28,293 bases of DNA, taken from positions 1 to 28,293 of IMG/VR virus record IMGVR_UViG_3300034073_002899; one strand, 5' to 3'. The notes under the pieces are model-generated. The model made no database searches and was not told where the DNA came from. It saw only the letters and a list, made by a program, of their open reading frames with translations. The translations under genes were made by a program, and so were the position numbers. Every line of letters begins with the position of its first letter. The first letter of the stretch is position 1. This DNA is from a virus. Positions 1 to 7,534 of this stretch are shown here, in pieces.

Positions 1-120
1 CCCACTCCCCCCCCCCCCCCCACCCCCGTCGACCGGCGCTACACGCGCGACACGCCCACCCCAACCCAACCCGACCCGACCCGGCCCGACGACGACGACC
101 CACTCGCCCTCTTCGACTAA
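1..120 (+). CDS. 3' end of a gene entering from the left edge (probably the C-terminus of the prim-pol/DUF3987 protein)
   Basis: The frame is open from base 1 to a TAA at 118-120. It encodes 39 residues rich in Pro and Thr, with a second VD dipeptide, a basic patch and an acidic end DDDDPLALFD that recalls the acidic tips of replication proteins such as SSB. No start codon lies inside the window. The gene open at the right edge is in the same frame (the window length is divisible by three) and also ends in Pro/Thr-rich sequence with a VD dipeptide, so I infer that this is its C-terminus read across a circular junction. The joined protein would be about 945 residues. The alternative, an unrelated gene tail, cannot be excluded. 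Confidence 0.7.
   Translation, partial: PTPPPPPTPVDRRYTRDTPTPTQPDPTRPDDDDPLALFD
7..21. repeat. 15-base poly-C run at the left edge
   Basis: Positions 7-21 are an unbroken C homopolymer, flanked by further C-rich sequence (1-33). With the pyrimidine-rich right end (28240-28280) it would form a strongly strand-biased tract. It is in frame as Pro codons. Such a run is prone to slippage and sequencing error, and is a natural place for an assembly to break. Confidence 0.9.
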
Positions 121-132
121 CCGGGAGACCCC

Positions 133-579
133 ATGCCCACCCCACGCCACACCACCCACCACCTCCGCACCATCACCACCATCCTCACCAACGCCCTCAC
201 CGACTACCCCACCTGGCACCGGTGGATCACCAGCACCCTCCCCGACGGCTACCCCACCGCCGGCGACGGCACCGGCACCCACACCAGCGACATCTCCGAC
301 CCCACCGGCCGCACCGCCCTCCAACGCCACCGCCACAGCCGCCTCATCACCGACGCCGAACACACCGTCCACCAACTCCTCGAACACGCCATGCGCCTCG
401 AAGCGCTCCTCGCCGCCGGCCCCGCCCGCCACGACACCGCCGCCGCCGCCCGCGCATCCCGCTGCGCCGGCAGCGTCGACCCCACCTGCACCCGCCTCGC
501 CGACGGACGCCGCCACAAGTCCGGGCTCTGCGACCGGTGCTGGCAGATCCGCTACCGCGACGAACGGCGCGCCTCATGA
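133..579 (+). CDS. hypothetical protein with C-terminal zinc-ribbon-like cysteines (148 aa)
   Basis: Not recognised as a named family. The ATG lies 12 bases after the preceding stop, with GGGAGA just upstream. The N-terminal two thirds is helical, rich in His, Thr and Ala. The C-terminus carries four cysteines, C111, C119, C133 and C136, the last two as a CDRC pair, followed by a basic tail, which suggests a small zinc knuckle. Its stop overlaps the next start as ATGA, so translation is probably coupled. It lies between the replication gene and the packaging genes; a nucleic-acid-binding accessory role is inference only. Third positions are almost all C, as in the replication gene. Confidence 0.75.
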   Translation: MPTPRHTTHHLRTITTILTNALTDYPTWHRWITSTLPDGYPTAGDGTGTHTSDISDPTGRTALQRHRHSRLITDAEHTVHQLLEHAMRLEALLAAGPARHDTAAAARASRCAGSVDPTCTRLADGRRHKSGLCDRCWQIRYRDERRAS

Positions 580-758
580 CCATCGACATCGCCCGCCGGC
601 TCCGCATCAACGCCCAATCCGCCGACGCCGTCGGCGACACCATGTGGGCCGCCGACATGACCGAGGCCGCCGACACCATCGGCGAGTTACGCCAACTCGT
701 CGTCGAGCTGCGGGCCGAGATCCAGCACCTGCAGACCGGGCTCCGGGAGCGCTGGTGA
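576..758 (+). CDS. small hypothetical protein, helical (60 aa)
   Basis: The ATG overlaps the preceding stop by four bases (ATGA) and the gene ends in TGA at 756-758, overlapping a possible GTG start of the next frame. The product is Ala-, Glu- and Leu-rich with heptad-like spacing in its second half (residues about 30-57), consistent with a short coiled coil ending in RERW. No conserved domain is recognised. The tight coupling to its neighbour and phage-like codon use support it as real; its function is unknown. Confidence 0.7.
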   Translation: MTIDIARRLRINAQSADAVGDTMWAADMTEAADTIGELRQLVVELRAEIQHLQTGLRERW

Positions 759-934
759 AACACGCAGGTCAACCCCGGAAACGCAACACCGTCGAGGTAT
801 CATCCGGTAGTGGGTTGAGGACTGTCCCGACGGGGGCGGTCCTCTCGCATTTCGAGGCCCCCCACCTCGCCGGCCGGTCGACACGAAAACTGTCGCCCCC
901 ACCCCCCGAAAAAAACGAGGGGGGTGCCCGTTGA
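755..934 (+). CDS. possible small basic protein (59 aa), doubtful
   Basis: A GTG start overlaps the previous stop (GTGA) and the frame ends with TGA at 932-934, which overlaps the HNH start (TTGA). The overlaps at both ends argue for a gene. Against it, codon use is less biased than in the neighbours, the product is low-complexity (basic N-terminus, Pro-rich end), and the DNA holds two hairpins (817-844 and 900-926) and a TATCAT -10-like hexamer at 798-803. The stretch may instead be a noncoding leader or packaging-site region. No family is recognised. Confidence 0.4.
   Translation: MKHAGQPRKRNTVEVSSGSGLRTVPTGAVLSHFEAPHLAGRSTRKLSPPPPEKNEGGAR
817..844. other. hairpin upstream of the HNH gene
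   Basis: GAGGAC at 817-822 pairs with GTCCTC at 839-844, and the C and G runs inside the loop can extend the structure. It lies just downstream of a TATCAT hexamer (798-803), so it could be a 5' leader element. No T run follows it, so a simple terminator is unlikely. Confidence 0.5.
900..926. other. hairpin overlapping the ribosome-binding region of the HNH gene
   Basis: CACCCCCC at 900-907 pairs perfectly with GGGGGGTG at 919-926 around an A-rich 11-base loop. The right arm is also the only purine-rich Shine-Dalgarno-like stretch before the TTG start at 931, so folding would hide the ribosome-binding site. It may be a translational control element or part of a packaging site. Confidence 0.55.
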
Positions 935-1212
935 AGCGCCGGCCCTACGACTCCCGCTGGCAGAGGGTCCGCCCCCTGATCCTGCAGCGCGACGGATTCC
1001 GCTGTCAGATCAACGGACCGAACTGCACGAGAACGGCGACCGAGGTCGACCACATCGTTTCGATCCGGGAGGGCGGCGCCCTCCTCGATCCGGCGAACCT
1101 CCGAGCGTCGTGCAAGACATGCAACGTGGGTCGTGCCAACCGGCACCGGGCCCGTCTGGCGAACCTGGCCTTGGAGGGTCGGGACACGCCGCCGCCGTCT
1201 CGCACCTGGTGA
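931..1212 (+). CDS. HNH endonuclease (93 aa), packaging-associated
   Basis: Small HNH nuclease of the kind found next to terminase genes in cos-type phages, where it assists cleavage of concatemers with the terminase. The domain fills the protein: zinc-ligand cysteines C25, C32, C61 and C64, the DH pair D40-H41, N57 in DPANL, and a basic stretch after CNVGRANR. The start is a TTG at 931 overlapping the previous TGA. The next gene is a small-terminase candidate, which fits a packaging role. A free-standing homing nuclease is possible but less likely given the position and size. Confidence 0.9.
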   Translation: MKRRPYDSRWQRVRPLILQRDGFRCQINGPNCTRTATEVDHIVSIREGGALLDPANLRASCKTCNVGRANRHRARLANLALEGRDTPPPSRTW

Positions 1213-1345
1213 CCGTGCCCCTCGGGGCCGGCCCGGGGTGGGGGAGGGGTGGCACCCCCGGGGGCGCGTTTTCTGCCGTGGCGGGGCTCGGCGCAAGACC
1301 TGCGGAGTCATTTTCTCCCCGACCCGAAACGAAACGGGGCCCGCC
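1213..1345. other. noncoding gap between HNH and small terminase genes
   Basis: No convincing gene in 133 bases. It holds G-rich runs followed by C-rich runs (about 1230-1265), a short stem CCCCG/CGGGG (1317-1321 with 1335-1339) just before the small-terminase start, and two short T runs. Between an HNH nuclease and a terminase this is a plausible place for a cos/packaging site or a late promoter, but no consensus is visible. Confidence 0.5.
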
Positions 1346-1699
1346 ATGACCGGACGGAACCGCAAGGCGGTCGACGCCACCATCGCCACGCTGCGTTCCC
1401 TCGGCCGGCTCGAAGCCGTCGACGAGGCGCTGGTGACTGCGGCGCAGACCCTAGCGGACGCCGTCGACGCCGAACCGGGTCACGCCTCGTTGTGGCGTGA
1501 GTACCGGTCGGCGCTGAACGACCTGCGAGGTGTCGGTGGCAGCGATGACGATGACGAGTTCTCGAAGGTCCTCGCCGCTCTGCGCCCCGAGGTGGGCGAC
1601 GTCGAGGAACCCAAGGCGGCGAAGCCTCGGGCCAAGCGTGGCGGCGGTGGCCGAAGCGCTCGGGCAGCCGCTGATGCCGTGGCAGACCCTGATTGCTGA
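1346..1699 (+). CDS. terminase small subunit, probable (117 aa)
   Basis: DNA-recognition subunit of the packaging motor. It is called from its position directly before the large subunit and from the pattern seen in actinophage small terminases: a helical N-terminal half with GRLEAVDEALV, LADAVDAEP and ASLWREYRSAL, then an acidic linker and a Lys/Arg/Gly-rich tail. The chosen ATG at 1346 follows a GGGG stretch. Its 3' end overlaps the proposed large-subunit start by about 60 bases in another frame. No HTH can be assigned by eye, so the family call rests on pattern and context. Confidence 0.75.
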   Translation: MTGRNRKAVDATIATLRSLGRLEAVDEALVTAAQTLADAVDAEPGHASLWREYRSALNDLRGVGGSDDDDEFSKVLAALRPEVGDVEEPKAAKPRAKRGGGGRSARAAADAVADPDC

Positions 1700-2978
1700 G
1701 GTCGGCACCGAGCTGCTCGACGACGGCCGGCCCGCTTACCGCGAGATCGTGGTGACGGTTCCTCGCCAGTCCGGCAAGACGACGCTGACGCTGGCGTTGG
1801 AGGTGCAGCGGGCGTTGGCGTGGGATGTGCCGCAGCGGATTGCGTACACGGCGCAGACCGGTGCTGATGCCCGTAAGAAACTGCTCGACGACCAGGTGCC
1901 GATCCTGATGGGGTCGCCGTTGCGGAAGGCGGTCGCCCGGGTGCATCGGGCGCAGGGCAACGAGTCGATCACGTTCACCGGCGGGTCCCGCATCGACGTG
2001 TTGGCGTCGTCGGAGTCCGCTGGTCACGGCAAGACCCTCGACCTCGGGGTGATCGACGAGGCGTTCGCCGACATCGACGACCGTCGTGAGCAGGCGATCC
2101 TGCCGGCGATGGCGACCAGGGCGAACGCCCAGATCGTCGTCGTGTCGACGGCCGGCACCGAGACCTCGGCCTATCTGCGCCGCAAGGTCGAGTCGGGCCG
2201 CTCGGCGGTGGGCGCCGGCGCTGACACGGGGATCGCCTACTTCGAGTGGTGCGCCGAGGAGGACGCCGACCCGGATGATCCGGCGACGTGGTGGTCGTGT
2301 ATGCCGGCGCTCGGTCACACGATCTCCGAGGACGTGGTGCGTCACGCCCGCCAGACCATGTCCGACGGCGACTTCCGTCGGTCGATGTTGAACCAGTGGA
2401 CGGTGACCACCGAGCGGCTGATCCCGGCGACGGTGTGGGATGCGGCGTGCCGGCCGGATGCGGCGCCGGACGGGAAGTTGTTCTTCGCCCTCGACGTGAA
2501 CCCGGAACGCTCCGCTGCGGCGATCGCCGTGGCGGGCCAGGCCGGCGGGGTCGAGGTGATCGAGCACCGGGCCGGGGTCGGCTGGTGTGTGCAACGTGTC
2601 GCCGAGATCGCCGCCGCCCACGGCGGGACGGTCACGGTCGACGCCAGGGGGCCGGCGTCGTCGCTGGTCCCTGATCTGGAGCAGGCCGGTGTCCGGCTCG
2701 TCCTGGTGCAGCCGGGCGAGGTGGCGTCGTCCTGCATGTCGTTCTTCGATGCGCTCGCGGACGGGACGGTGGCGGTGCGCCGCCATCCCGGTCTCGATGC
2801 GGCTGCGGCTGCGGTGACCCGGCAGGTGTCGGGTGACTCGTGGCGGTGGGCGCGTCGCGACGGCAGCGACATCACCCCTCTGATGGCCGTGACGCTCGCC
2901 GCGTGGTCGGCGACGAAACGGCAGCCGGCGTCGGTGACGCCGGGGATCGTGGACCCTTGGAGCCTCACTGATGCGTGA
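1638..2978 (+). CDS. terL: terminase large subunit (about 446 aa)
   Basis: ATP-driven packaging motor and headful/cos nuclease. Counting from GTG 1638: Q-motif-like MPWQ at 13-16, Walker A PRQSGKT at 42-48, Walker B LGVIDEA ending D140-E141, coupling motif ST at 170-171, and nuclease-domain acidic residues D286 (ALDVNP), D335 (TVDARG) and D411 (DITPLMA). The start is uncertain: the frame stays open upstream to ATG 1530, but that part lies over the small-terminase coding sequence and is Arg/Ser-rich; GTG 1638 or GTG 1647 gives a start just before the conserved region. The stop overlaps the next gene by 8 bases. Confidence 0.95.
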   Translation: MAAVAEALGQPLMPWQTLIAEVGTELLDDGRPAYREIVVTVPRQSGKTTLTLALEVQRALAWDVPQRIAYTAQTGADARKKLLDDQVPILMGSPLRKAVARVHRAQGNESITFTGGSRIDVLASSESAGHGKTLDLGVIDEAFADIDDRREQAILPAMATRANAQIVVVSTAGTETSAYLRRKVESGRSAVGAGADTGIAYFEWCAEEDADPDDPATWWSCMPALGHTISEDVVRHARQTMSDGDFRRSMLNQWTVTTERLIPATVWDAACRPDAAPDGKLFFALDVNPERSAAAIAVAGQAGGVEVIEHRAGVGWCVQRVAEIAAAHGGTVTVDARGPASSLVPDLEQAGVRLVLVQPGEVASSCMSFFDALADGTVAVRRHPGLDAAAAAVTRQVSGDSWRWARRDGSDITPLMAVTLAAWSATKRQPASVTPGIVDPWSLTDA

Positions 2979-3111
2979 CTATCTCACCACCGCAATGGAG
3001 GCCGCCGGGGCGACGTCTGTCGCCGTGGGTCTCGGCATGATCTACGCCCCGCTCGGTGTGATCGCCGGCGGCGTGTTCCTCACCGTCGCCGGCTGGCTGG
3101 TGGCCCGATGA
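2971..3111 (+). CDS. small membrane protein between terminase and portal (46 aa)
   Basis: The ATG overlaps the terminase stop by 8 bases (ATGCGTGA) and the gene's own TGA overlaps the portal start as ATGA. After a short charged N-terminus the product is Gly-, Ala- and Val-rich with one long or two short hydrophobic segments (about residues 12-44) ending in Arg, so a membrane location is likely. Tiny hydrophobic proteins are common at this position in actinophage packaging operons; their function is not known to me. Confidence 0.75.
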   Translation: MRDYLTTAMEAAGATSVAVGLGMIYAPLGVIAGGVFLTVAGWLVAR

Positions 3112-4283
3112 GTCTGCTGGCCCGCCTGGAGCGGCGCGAGTTCGCCCCGCTGCAGAACACCGGGTTCTCGAACCTGACGAACTGGTCGGGTGAGACGGTG
3201 AACGAGACGACGGCGCTGCAGGTGTCGGCGGTGATGGCGTGCGTCGGTCTGATCGCCGACAGCGTGGCGTCGCTCCCGATCCGTGCGGTGCGCCGCATCG
3301 GGGACCGCAACGTGCCGCAGCCGACGCCGCGCCTGTTCGTCGCCCCGTCGACCACCGTCACCGCCTACGAACTGGTGCACCAGACCGTGTCGAGCCTGGC
3401 GTTGCACGGCAACGCCTACGTCTTCGTCGACCGGGCCGCGAACGGTGACCCGGTCGGGCTCACCCCGATCCACCCGAACAACGTCGAGGTCACCTCGTCC
3501 GGGTCGGCCCGGGAGCGGACCTACACCGTGTCGGGCACCCCGGTGCCGGCCGACAACATCTTGCACCTGCGCTGGTGGACACCGCCGCAGGCGCTGAAGG
3601 GCCTGTCGCCGATCGAGGAGCAGAAGACCACGATCGGGCTCGCCCTCGCGATGGAGCGGCACCTGTCGCAGTTCTACGCCGACGGTGGCACCCCGTCGTC
3701 GGTGCTGGAGACCGACGGCGACCTGACCGCCAACCAGGCGAAGGTGCTGCAGGAGACGTGGTTCACGCAGCACAACCGGCGGCGCCGCCCCGCGGTTCTC
3801 GTCGGCGGGATGCGCTGGAAGCCGGTGACCGCGTCGGCGGCCGACATGGAGTTGAACACGTCGCGCGAGTTGCAGATAGCGCAGATCGCCCGGATCTTCC
3901 GGGTGCCCGCCTACCTGATCGGCGCCAAGGGCGACTCGCAGACCTACAGCAACGCCGAGATGGCCGGCCAGCACTTCGTCACCTACAGCCTGCTGCCGTG
4001 GCTGCGCCGCATCGAGGAAGCGTTCACGACGCTCCTGGCGCCGCCCGAGATCGTCCGGTTCGACGTCGACGGGTTCCTGCGGGCCGACACGATCACCCGG
4101 CTGCGCGCCTACCAGATCGCCGTCTCCACCGGCATCAAGACCCCGAACGAGTGCCGGGCCGCTGAAGGGCTCGAACCGTACGCCGGCGGTGACGACTTCG
4201 TGATGGCGCTCCCGGGCGCCCCGATGGCCGGCCCCGGCACCGAGCCGGCACCGGTCGGTGTCGACGAGGAACCGCCGCTCTGA
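3108..4283 (+). CDS. phage portal protein, HK97-like (391 aa)
   Basis: Forms the dodecameric ring at the packaging vertex. Family signs: early segment TTALQVSAVMACVGLIADSV, the PTPRLFVAPSTTVTAYEL stretch followed by the LALHGNAYVF core, IHPNNVEV, the LHLRWW/LKGLSPIE segment, and late ISR-type sequence ELQIAQIARIFRVP with IGAKGDSQTYSN. Length is normal for the family. It starts at an ATG overlapping the preceding TGA and is followed with a one-base overlap by the protease gene, giving the usual terminase-portal-protease-capsid order. The C-terminus is acidic and Pro-rich. Confidence 0.95.
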   Translation: MSLLARLERREFAPLQNTGFSNLTNWSGETVNETTALQVSAVMACVGLIADSVASLPIRAVRRIGDRNVPQPTPRLFVAPSTTVTAYELVHQTVSSLALHGNAYVFVDRAANGDPVGLTPIHPNNVEVTSSGSARERTYTVSGTPVPADNILHLRWWTPPQALKGLSPIEEQKTTIGLALAMERHLSQFYADGGTPSSVLETDGDLTANQAKVLQETWFTQHNRRRRPAVLVGGMRWKPVTASAADMELNTSRELQIAQIARIFRVPAYLIGAKGDSQTYSNAEMAGQHFVTYSLLPWLRRIEEAFTTLLAPPEIVRFDVDGFLRADTITRLRAYQIAVSTGIKTPNECRAAEGLEPYAGGDDFVMALPGAPMAGPGTEPAPVGVDEEPPL

Positions 4284-5311
4284 TGTTCGCCCCGACCGAC
4301 GACATGGTCGCCGAAGCCCGGCAGGGGTTGGAGTGGCGTCGAGAGTACGGGAGGGGCGGGACCCTGGTCGGTGTGGCCCGGGCCCGTGACATCGTCAACG
4401 GGCGAGACCTGCCGCTCGCGACCGTGAAGCGGATGCTCGCCTTCTTCACCCGGCACCGAGGGAACCTCGACGCGCCGGCCAACAACGACCCAGACCATCC
4501 CGGCTACCCGGGCGCCGGTCTGATCGCTTGGAAGTTGTGGGGCGGTGACCCCGGCTACCGGTGGTCGCTGGCGATCGTGCAGGAGGCAGCCGAAAACGAC
4601 AGGAGCACCTCTATGGGAGACCAGCCCGAGGTCGGCCGTCTCGTGTTCGCCGAGACCCGCCGAGTGAACGGACGCGAAGTCGAGTACCGGACCGTGACGG
4701 TCGGCGGACTCGAACTCGACGTCGAGGACGACGTCGACGACGACGCGATGCCGATGCGGTTCCGTGGCTATGCGGCCGTGTTCGACTCGCCGTCGGAACC
4801 GTTGCCGTTCGTGGAGACGATCCGGGCGGGCGCGTTCCGCCGGTCGTTGGCGTCCGGCCGTGAGGTGCGGATGTTCCTGAACCACAACTCCGACCAGGTG
4901 CTCGGCTCCACCCGGTCCGGGACGCTCACCCTCGTCGAGGACGAGCGTGGCCTGAAAGTCGAGGCCGAGTTGCCGCCGACCACCGTCGGCCGTGACCTGT
5001 CGATCCTGATGCAACGCGGCGACGTCCACTCGATGTCGTTCGGGTTCTCCGTCCCGCGAGGCGGCGACGCCTGGTCCGAGGACCGCGAGTCGCGTGAGCT
5101 TCGCGAGATCATCCTCCACGAGGTGTCGGTCGTGACCGGGTTCCCCGCCTACCCGGCGACCTCTGGTGCCACTGTTCGCAGCGTCGACGACGACGCCGAG
5201 GCTGACGAGTCCGCCGAGCAGCGGACCGAGCCCGCCGTCGACGACGCCCCTGATGTCGGGATGCCCGCTGCGCTGGCCGCCCGCTACCTCGCTCTGAGCG
5301 CCCGCCGCTGA
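4283..5311 (+). CDS. prohead protease (HK97 type) with extra N-terminal domain (342 aa)
   Basis: The C-terminal two thirds (about residues 155-300) is the capsid maturation protease: MRFRGYAAVFDS opening, catalytic His in NHN at H201, catalytic Ser in MSFGF at S252, and a following EVSVVTGFPAYP segment. It processes the scaffold or delta part of the capsid before expansion. Residues 1-100 form a separate domain with GLEWRREYGRGGT, VARARDIVNGRDL and IAWKLWGGDPGY, a module I recall from phage head operons, sometimes as a stand-alone protein, without a firm function. An in-frame ATG at 4613 (M111), with AGGAG 8 bases upstream, could give the protease alone. Confidence 0.92.
   Translation: MFAPTDDMVAEARQGLEWRREYGRGGTLVGVARARDIVNGRDLPLATVKRMLAFFTRHRGNLDAPANNDPDHPGYPGAGLIAWKLWGGDPGYRWSLAIVQEAAENDRSTSMGDQPEVGRLVFAETRRVNGREVEYRTVTVGGLELDVEDDVDDDAMPMRFRGYAAVFDSPSEPLPFVETIRAGAFRRSLASGREVRMFLNHNSDQVLGSTRSGTLTLVEDERGLKVEAELPPTTVGRDLSILMQRGDVHSMSFGFSVPRGGDAWSEDRESRELREIILHEVSVVTGFPAYPATSGATVRSVDDDAEADESAEQRTEPAVDDAPDVGMPAALAARYLALSARR
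4601..4615 (+). promoter_or_regulatory. internal ribosome-binding site and ATG inside the protease gene
   Basis: AGGAG at 4601-4605 lies 7-8 bases before an in-frame ATG at 4613-4615, exactly at the linker between the N-terminal module and the protease domain. It would produce a 232-residue protein of normal HK97 protease size. It looks either like a retained start after gene fusion or like a working second start. Confidence 0.6.
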
Positions 5312-5420
5312 GAGCACCGCAGCCCGGAACGCCCGCCCGGACCCCGCCAGGGGCACCACCGGCCGTCACCACCTGCACCCCCACAACCCCAACCCCCCAA
5401 CTCCCCGAAGGAGAATCACG
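5312..5420 (+). other. leader of the capsid gene
   Basis: 109 noncoding bases between protease and capsid genes, C-rich with runs of CCCC and CCAACCCC near the end, and a clear Shine-Dalgarno GGAG about 8 bases before the capsid ATG. No strong hairpin or promoter could be picked out by eye. A C-rich, unstructured leader may favour high capsid translation. Confidence 0.6.
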
Positions 5421-6611
5421 ATGAGCGATTTCATCGAGACGCTCTCGGAAGAGCGGGCACGCGCGTGGGAGCAGGCCAAGGGCCTGCTCGACGCGGCCGC
5501 CGCCGAGAAGCGTGACCTGTCCGCCGAAGAGGCCGAGCAGTTCGAGCGCATCAACGCCGACCTCGACTCCAAGGACGCCCGCATCCGGCAGATCCTCGAC
5601 GCCGAGGAGCGCGCCCGTCAGATCGAGGAGTCCCGCGCCCGCCTCGGCGTGCCGGCCAACCTCGGCGGCGAGCACAAGGCCGACGACAGCACCGACGACC
5701 TGACGGTCCGTCGCCTGCTGTCCGGCGAGATCCGTGCGGCCCGCTTCGAGAAGCGTGCGATCACCAAGGGCAGCGCCACCATGGTGCCGACCTCGGTGTA
5801 CGACCAGATCGTCCAGCACCTCGTGCAGGCCAACGTCGTGCGCAACCACGCCACGGTCCTCACGACCGCCACCGGCGAGTCCCTCGCGATCCCGAAGAGC
5901 ACCGCCAACTCGACCGCGTCGATCGTCGGCGAAGGCTCGCAGGCGTCCGCCTCGGACCCGACGCTGGGCACCACCACCCTCGGCGCCTACAAGTACGTCG
6001 TCCTGGTGCAGTTGTCGAACGAACTCGCCGCCGACGCCTCCGTCGACGTCGCCGGGTTCCTCGCCCGCCAGGCCGGCATCGCCATCGGCGCCGCCACCCG
6101 TGGCCACATGACGACCGGTGACGGCTCCTCGAAGCCGAACGGCATCGTCAACCGGTCCTCGGCCGGCGTCACCGGCGGCACCGGCGTCACCGGTGCGTTC
6201 ACCGCGGACAACCTCATCGACCTCCGCTACGCCGTCGGCGCCGCCTACACGGCGCAGCCCGGCAACGGCTGGATGATGAACTCGACCGCGATGGCCGCCG
6301 CCCGCAAGTTGAAGGACCAGAACGACCAGTACCTGTTCGCGCCCGGCCTCGCCGGTGACCCGGACTCGCTGCTCGGCTTCCCGGTCTACATCAACGACTC
6401 GATGGCCAACCCGGCCCTGTCGGCCAAGTCGGTCCTGTTCGGCCACCTGCCGTCGTACTTCATCCGTGAAGTCAACGGCATCGAGGTCGCCGTGTCCGAC
6501 GACTTCGCCTTCGACTACAGCGTCCGCACCTTCCGCGTGACGCTGCGGACCGACGGCGACCTGGTCGACCAGACCGGTGCGGTGAAGCACTTCGTCGGCG
6601 GCGCGAGCTGA
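5421..6611 (+). CDS. major capsid protein, HK97 fold (396 aa)
   Basis: Main shell protein. The N-terminal about 110 residues are a charged coiled coil (EERARAWEQAKGLLDAAAAE and onward), the delta/scaffold domain normally removed by the protease encoded just upstream. The rest shows the HK97 pattern: MVPTSVYDQIVQHL, an E-loop region with GEGSQASASDPTLGTT, LSNELAADASVDVAGFL, GDGSSKPNGIVN, MNSTAMAAARKLKD and a late FREVNGIEVAVSDDFAFDYSVRTFRVT-like stretch. GGAG lies upstream of the ATG. A strong hairpin follows the gene, consistent with separate high-level expression. Confidence 0.96.
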   Translation: MSDFIETLSEERARAWEQAKGLLDAAAAEKRDLSAEEAEQFERINADLDSKDARIRQILDAEERARQIEESRARLGVPANLGGEHKADDSTDDLTVRRLLSGEIRAARFEKRAITKGSATMVPTSVYDQIVQHLVQANVVRNHATVLTTATGESLAIPKSTANSTASIVGEGSQASASDPTLGTTTLGAYKYVVLVQLSNELAADASVDVAGFLARQAGIAIGAATRGHMTTGDGSSKPNGIVNRSSAGVTGGTGVTGAFTADNLIDLRYAVGAAYTAQPGNGWMMNSTAMAAARKLKDQNDQYLFAPGLAGDPDSLLGFPVYINDSMANPALSAKSVLFGHLPSYFIREVNGIEVAVSDDFAFDYSVRTFRVTLRTDGDLVDQTGAVKHFVGGAS

Positions 6612-6635
6612 TCTGACGACCCCCTCTGACGGAAC

Positions 6636-6673
6636 GCCGGCCCGCCTCGCCTGACGTGCGTGGGCGGGCCGGC
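6636..6673 (+). terminator. strong hairpin after the capsid gene
   Basis: An 11-bp perfect stem, GCCGGCCCGCC at 6636-6646 with GGCGGGCCGGC at 6663-6673, around a 16-base loop. No T run follows. It may be a partial terminator or an mRNA-stabilising 3' structure that raises capsid message relative to downstream genes. Confidence 0.65.
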
Positions 6674-6698
6674 CCCGTCACCCCTCTTGGAGGTACCG

Positions 6699-6926
6699 AT
6701 GCGAGTGAAGATGCTCGTGTCGATCTCGGGCACCATCAACGGCCAGGACTGGCCGGTGCGTGGCGGCGAGATCGACGTCCCCGCTCAGGTCGCCGACGAC
6801 CTGATCGTCAACAAGTACGCCGAAGCCGTCGGGGCCGCTCCGACGGTGGAGACCGCCGCCGCTGACCCGGTCGTCGAGACCGCAGCGAAGCCGGCCGGCC
6901 GTCCCCGCAAGACCACGAAGGGCTGA
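6699..6926 (+). CDS. small head protein, function unknown (75 aa)
   Basis: Starts at ATG 6699 with GGAGG 6 bases upstream. The first half (RVKMLVSISGTINGQDWPVRGGEIDVPAQVADDLI, given here in outline) is a compact beta-rich pattern common in small proteins encoded just after actinophage capsids. The second half is an Ala/Val/Thr linker ending in the basic AT-hook-like GRPRKTTKG. Position suggests a head accessory or connector part. A second protein with a similar plan (short folded N-terminus, Pro/Lys-rich tail) is at 7954. No experimental function is known to me. Confidence 0.75.
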   Translation: MRVKMLVSISGTINGQDWPVRGGEIDVPAQVADDLIVNKYAEAVGAAPTVETAAADPVVETAAKPAGRPRKTTKG

Positions 6927-6931
6927 CCGTC

Positions 6932-7534
6932 GTGGCGATCTCGAACGGCTACTGCACGCTCTCCGAGTTGAAGGCGGCGCTGCGGATCACCGACAGCGTC
7001 GACGACGCCCTCCTCGAACGCGCCGTCGAGGCCGCCTCCCGCCGGATCGACGGGGAATGCTCCCGCCGGTTCTACGCCGACGCCACCACCTCGGCCCGTA
7101 CCTACGCCGCCGCCCGCACCGACCTGGTGCCGGTCGACGACATCTCGACGCTCACCGGGCTCGTCGTCAAGATCGACGACGACGCCGACGGCACGTTCGA
7201 GACGACGCTCACCGTCGGCGCCGACTACCAGATCGAACCGGTCAATGCTCTCGCCCAGGGCGAACCGGTGAACCTGCTCCGCTCCCTCGACACCGGCTGG
7301 CCGGTCGCATCGAACGGCCGCACCCTGATCGAGGTGACCGCCACCTGGGGCTGGCCGTCGGTGCCGCACGCCATCCGTGAAGCGACGGTGCTGCTCTCCT
7401 CCCGCCAGTTCAAGCGGCTCGACTCGCCGCTCGGTGTCGCCGGGTTCGGTGACCTCGGAGCGATCGTGGTGCGCCGCATCGACCCGGACGTCGCCGCGAT
7501 GATCGCCCCGTACCGGGTGCCGGTGGTCGCCTGA
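6932..7534 (+). CDS. head-tail connector / adaptor protein (200 aa)
   Basis: Follows the capsid region and matches the pattern of portal-adaptor (gp6/gp15-like) proteins: N-terminal helical part YCTLSELKAALRITDSVDDALLERAVEAAS with RRIDGECSRRFY, a beta-rich middle, and a C-terminal helix EATVLLSSRQFKRLDSP. These proteins bind the portal and close the head after packaging. The start is GTG 6932. The stop shares one base with the next ATG (TGATG), so the two are coupled. Confidence 0.85.
   Translation: MAISNGYCTLSELKAALRITDSVDDALLERAVEAASRRIDGECSRRFYADATTSARTYAAARTDLVPVDDISTLTGLVVKIDDDADGTFETTLTVGADYQIEPVNALAQGEPVNLLRSLDTGWPVASNGRTLIEVTATWGWPSVPHAIREATVLLSSRQFKRLDSPLGVAGFGDLGAIVVRRIDPDVAAMIAPYRVPVVA

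Noticed and set aside
24-33. Terminal direct repeat CCCCGTCGAC (24-33 and 28284-28293) as a true phage terminal repeat or att site
   Set aside because: Ten bases in low-complexity C-rich sequence is too short to call a terminal repeat or att core; it is used only as weak support for circular joining.
1530-1637. Extension of the large terminase to the upstream ATG at 1530
   Set aside because: The added 36 residues overlap the small-terminase gene, are Arg/Ser-rich as in a shadow frame, and lack family similarity; the start was placed at 1638 with uncertainty.
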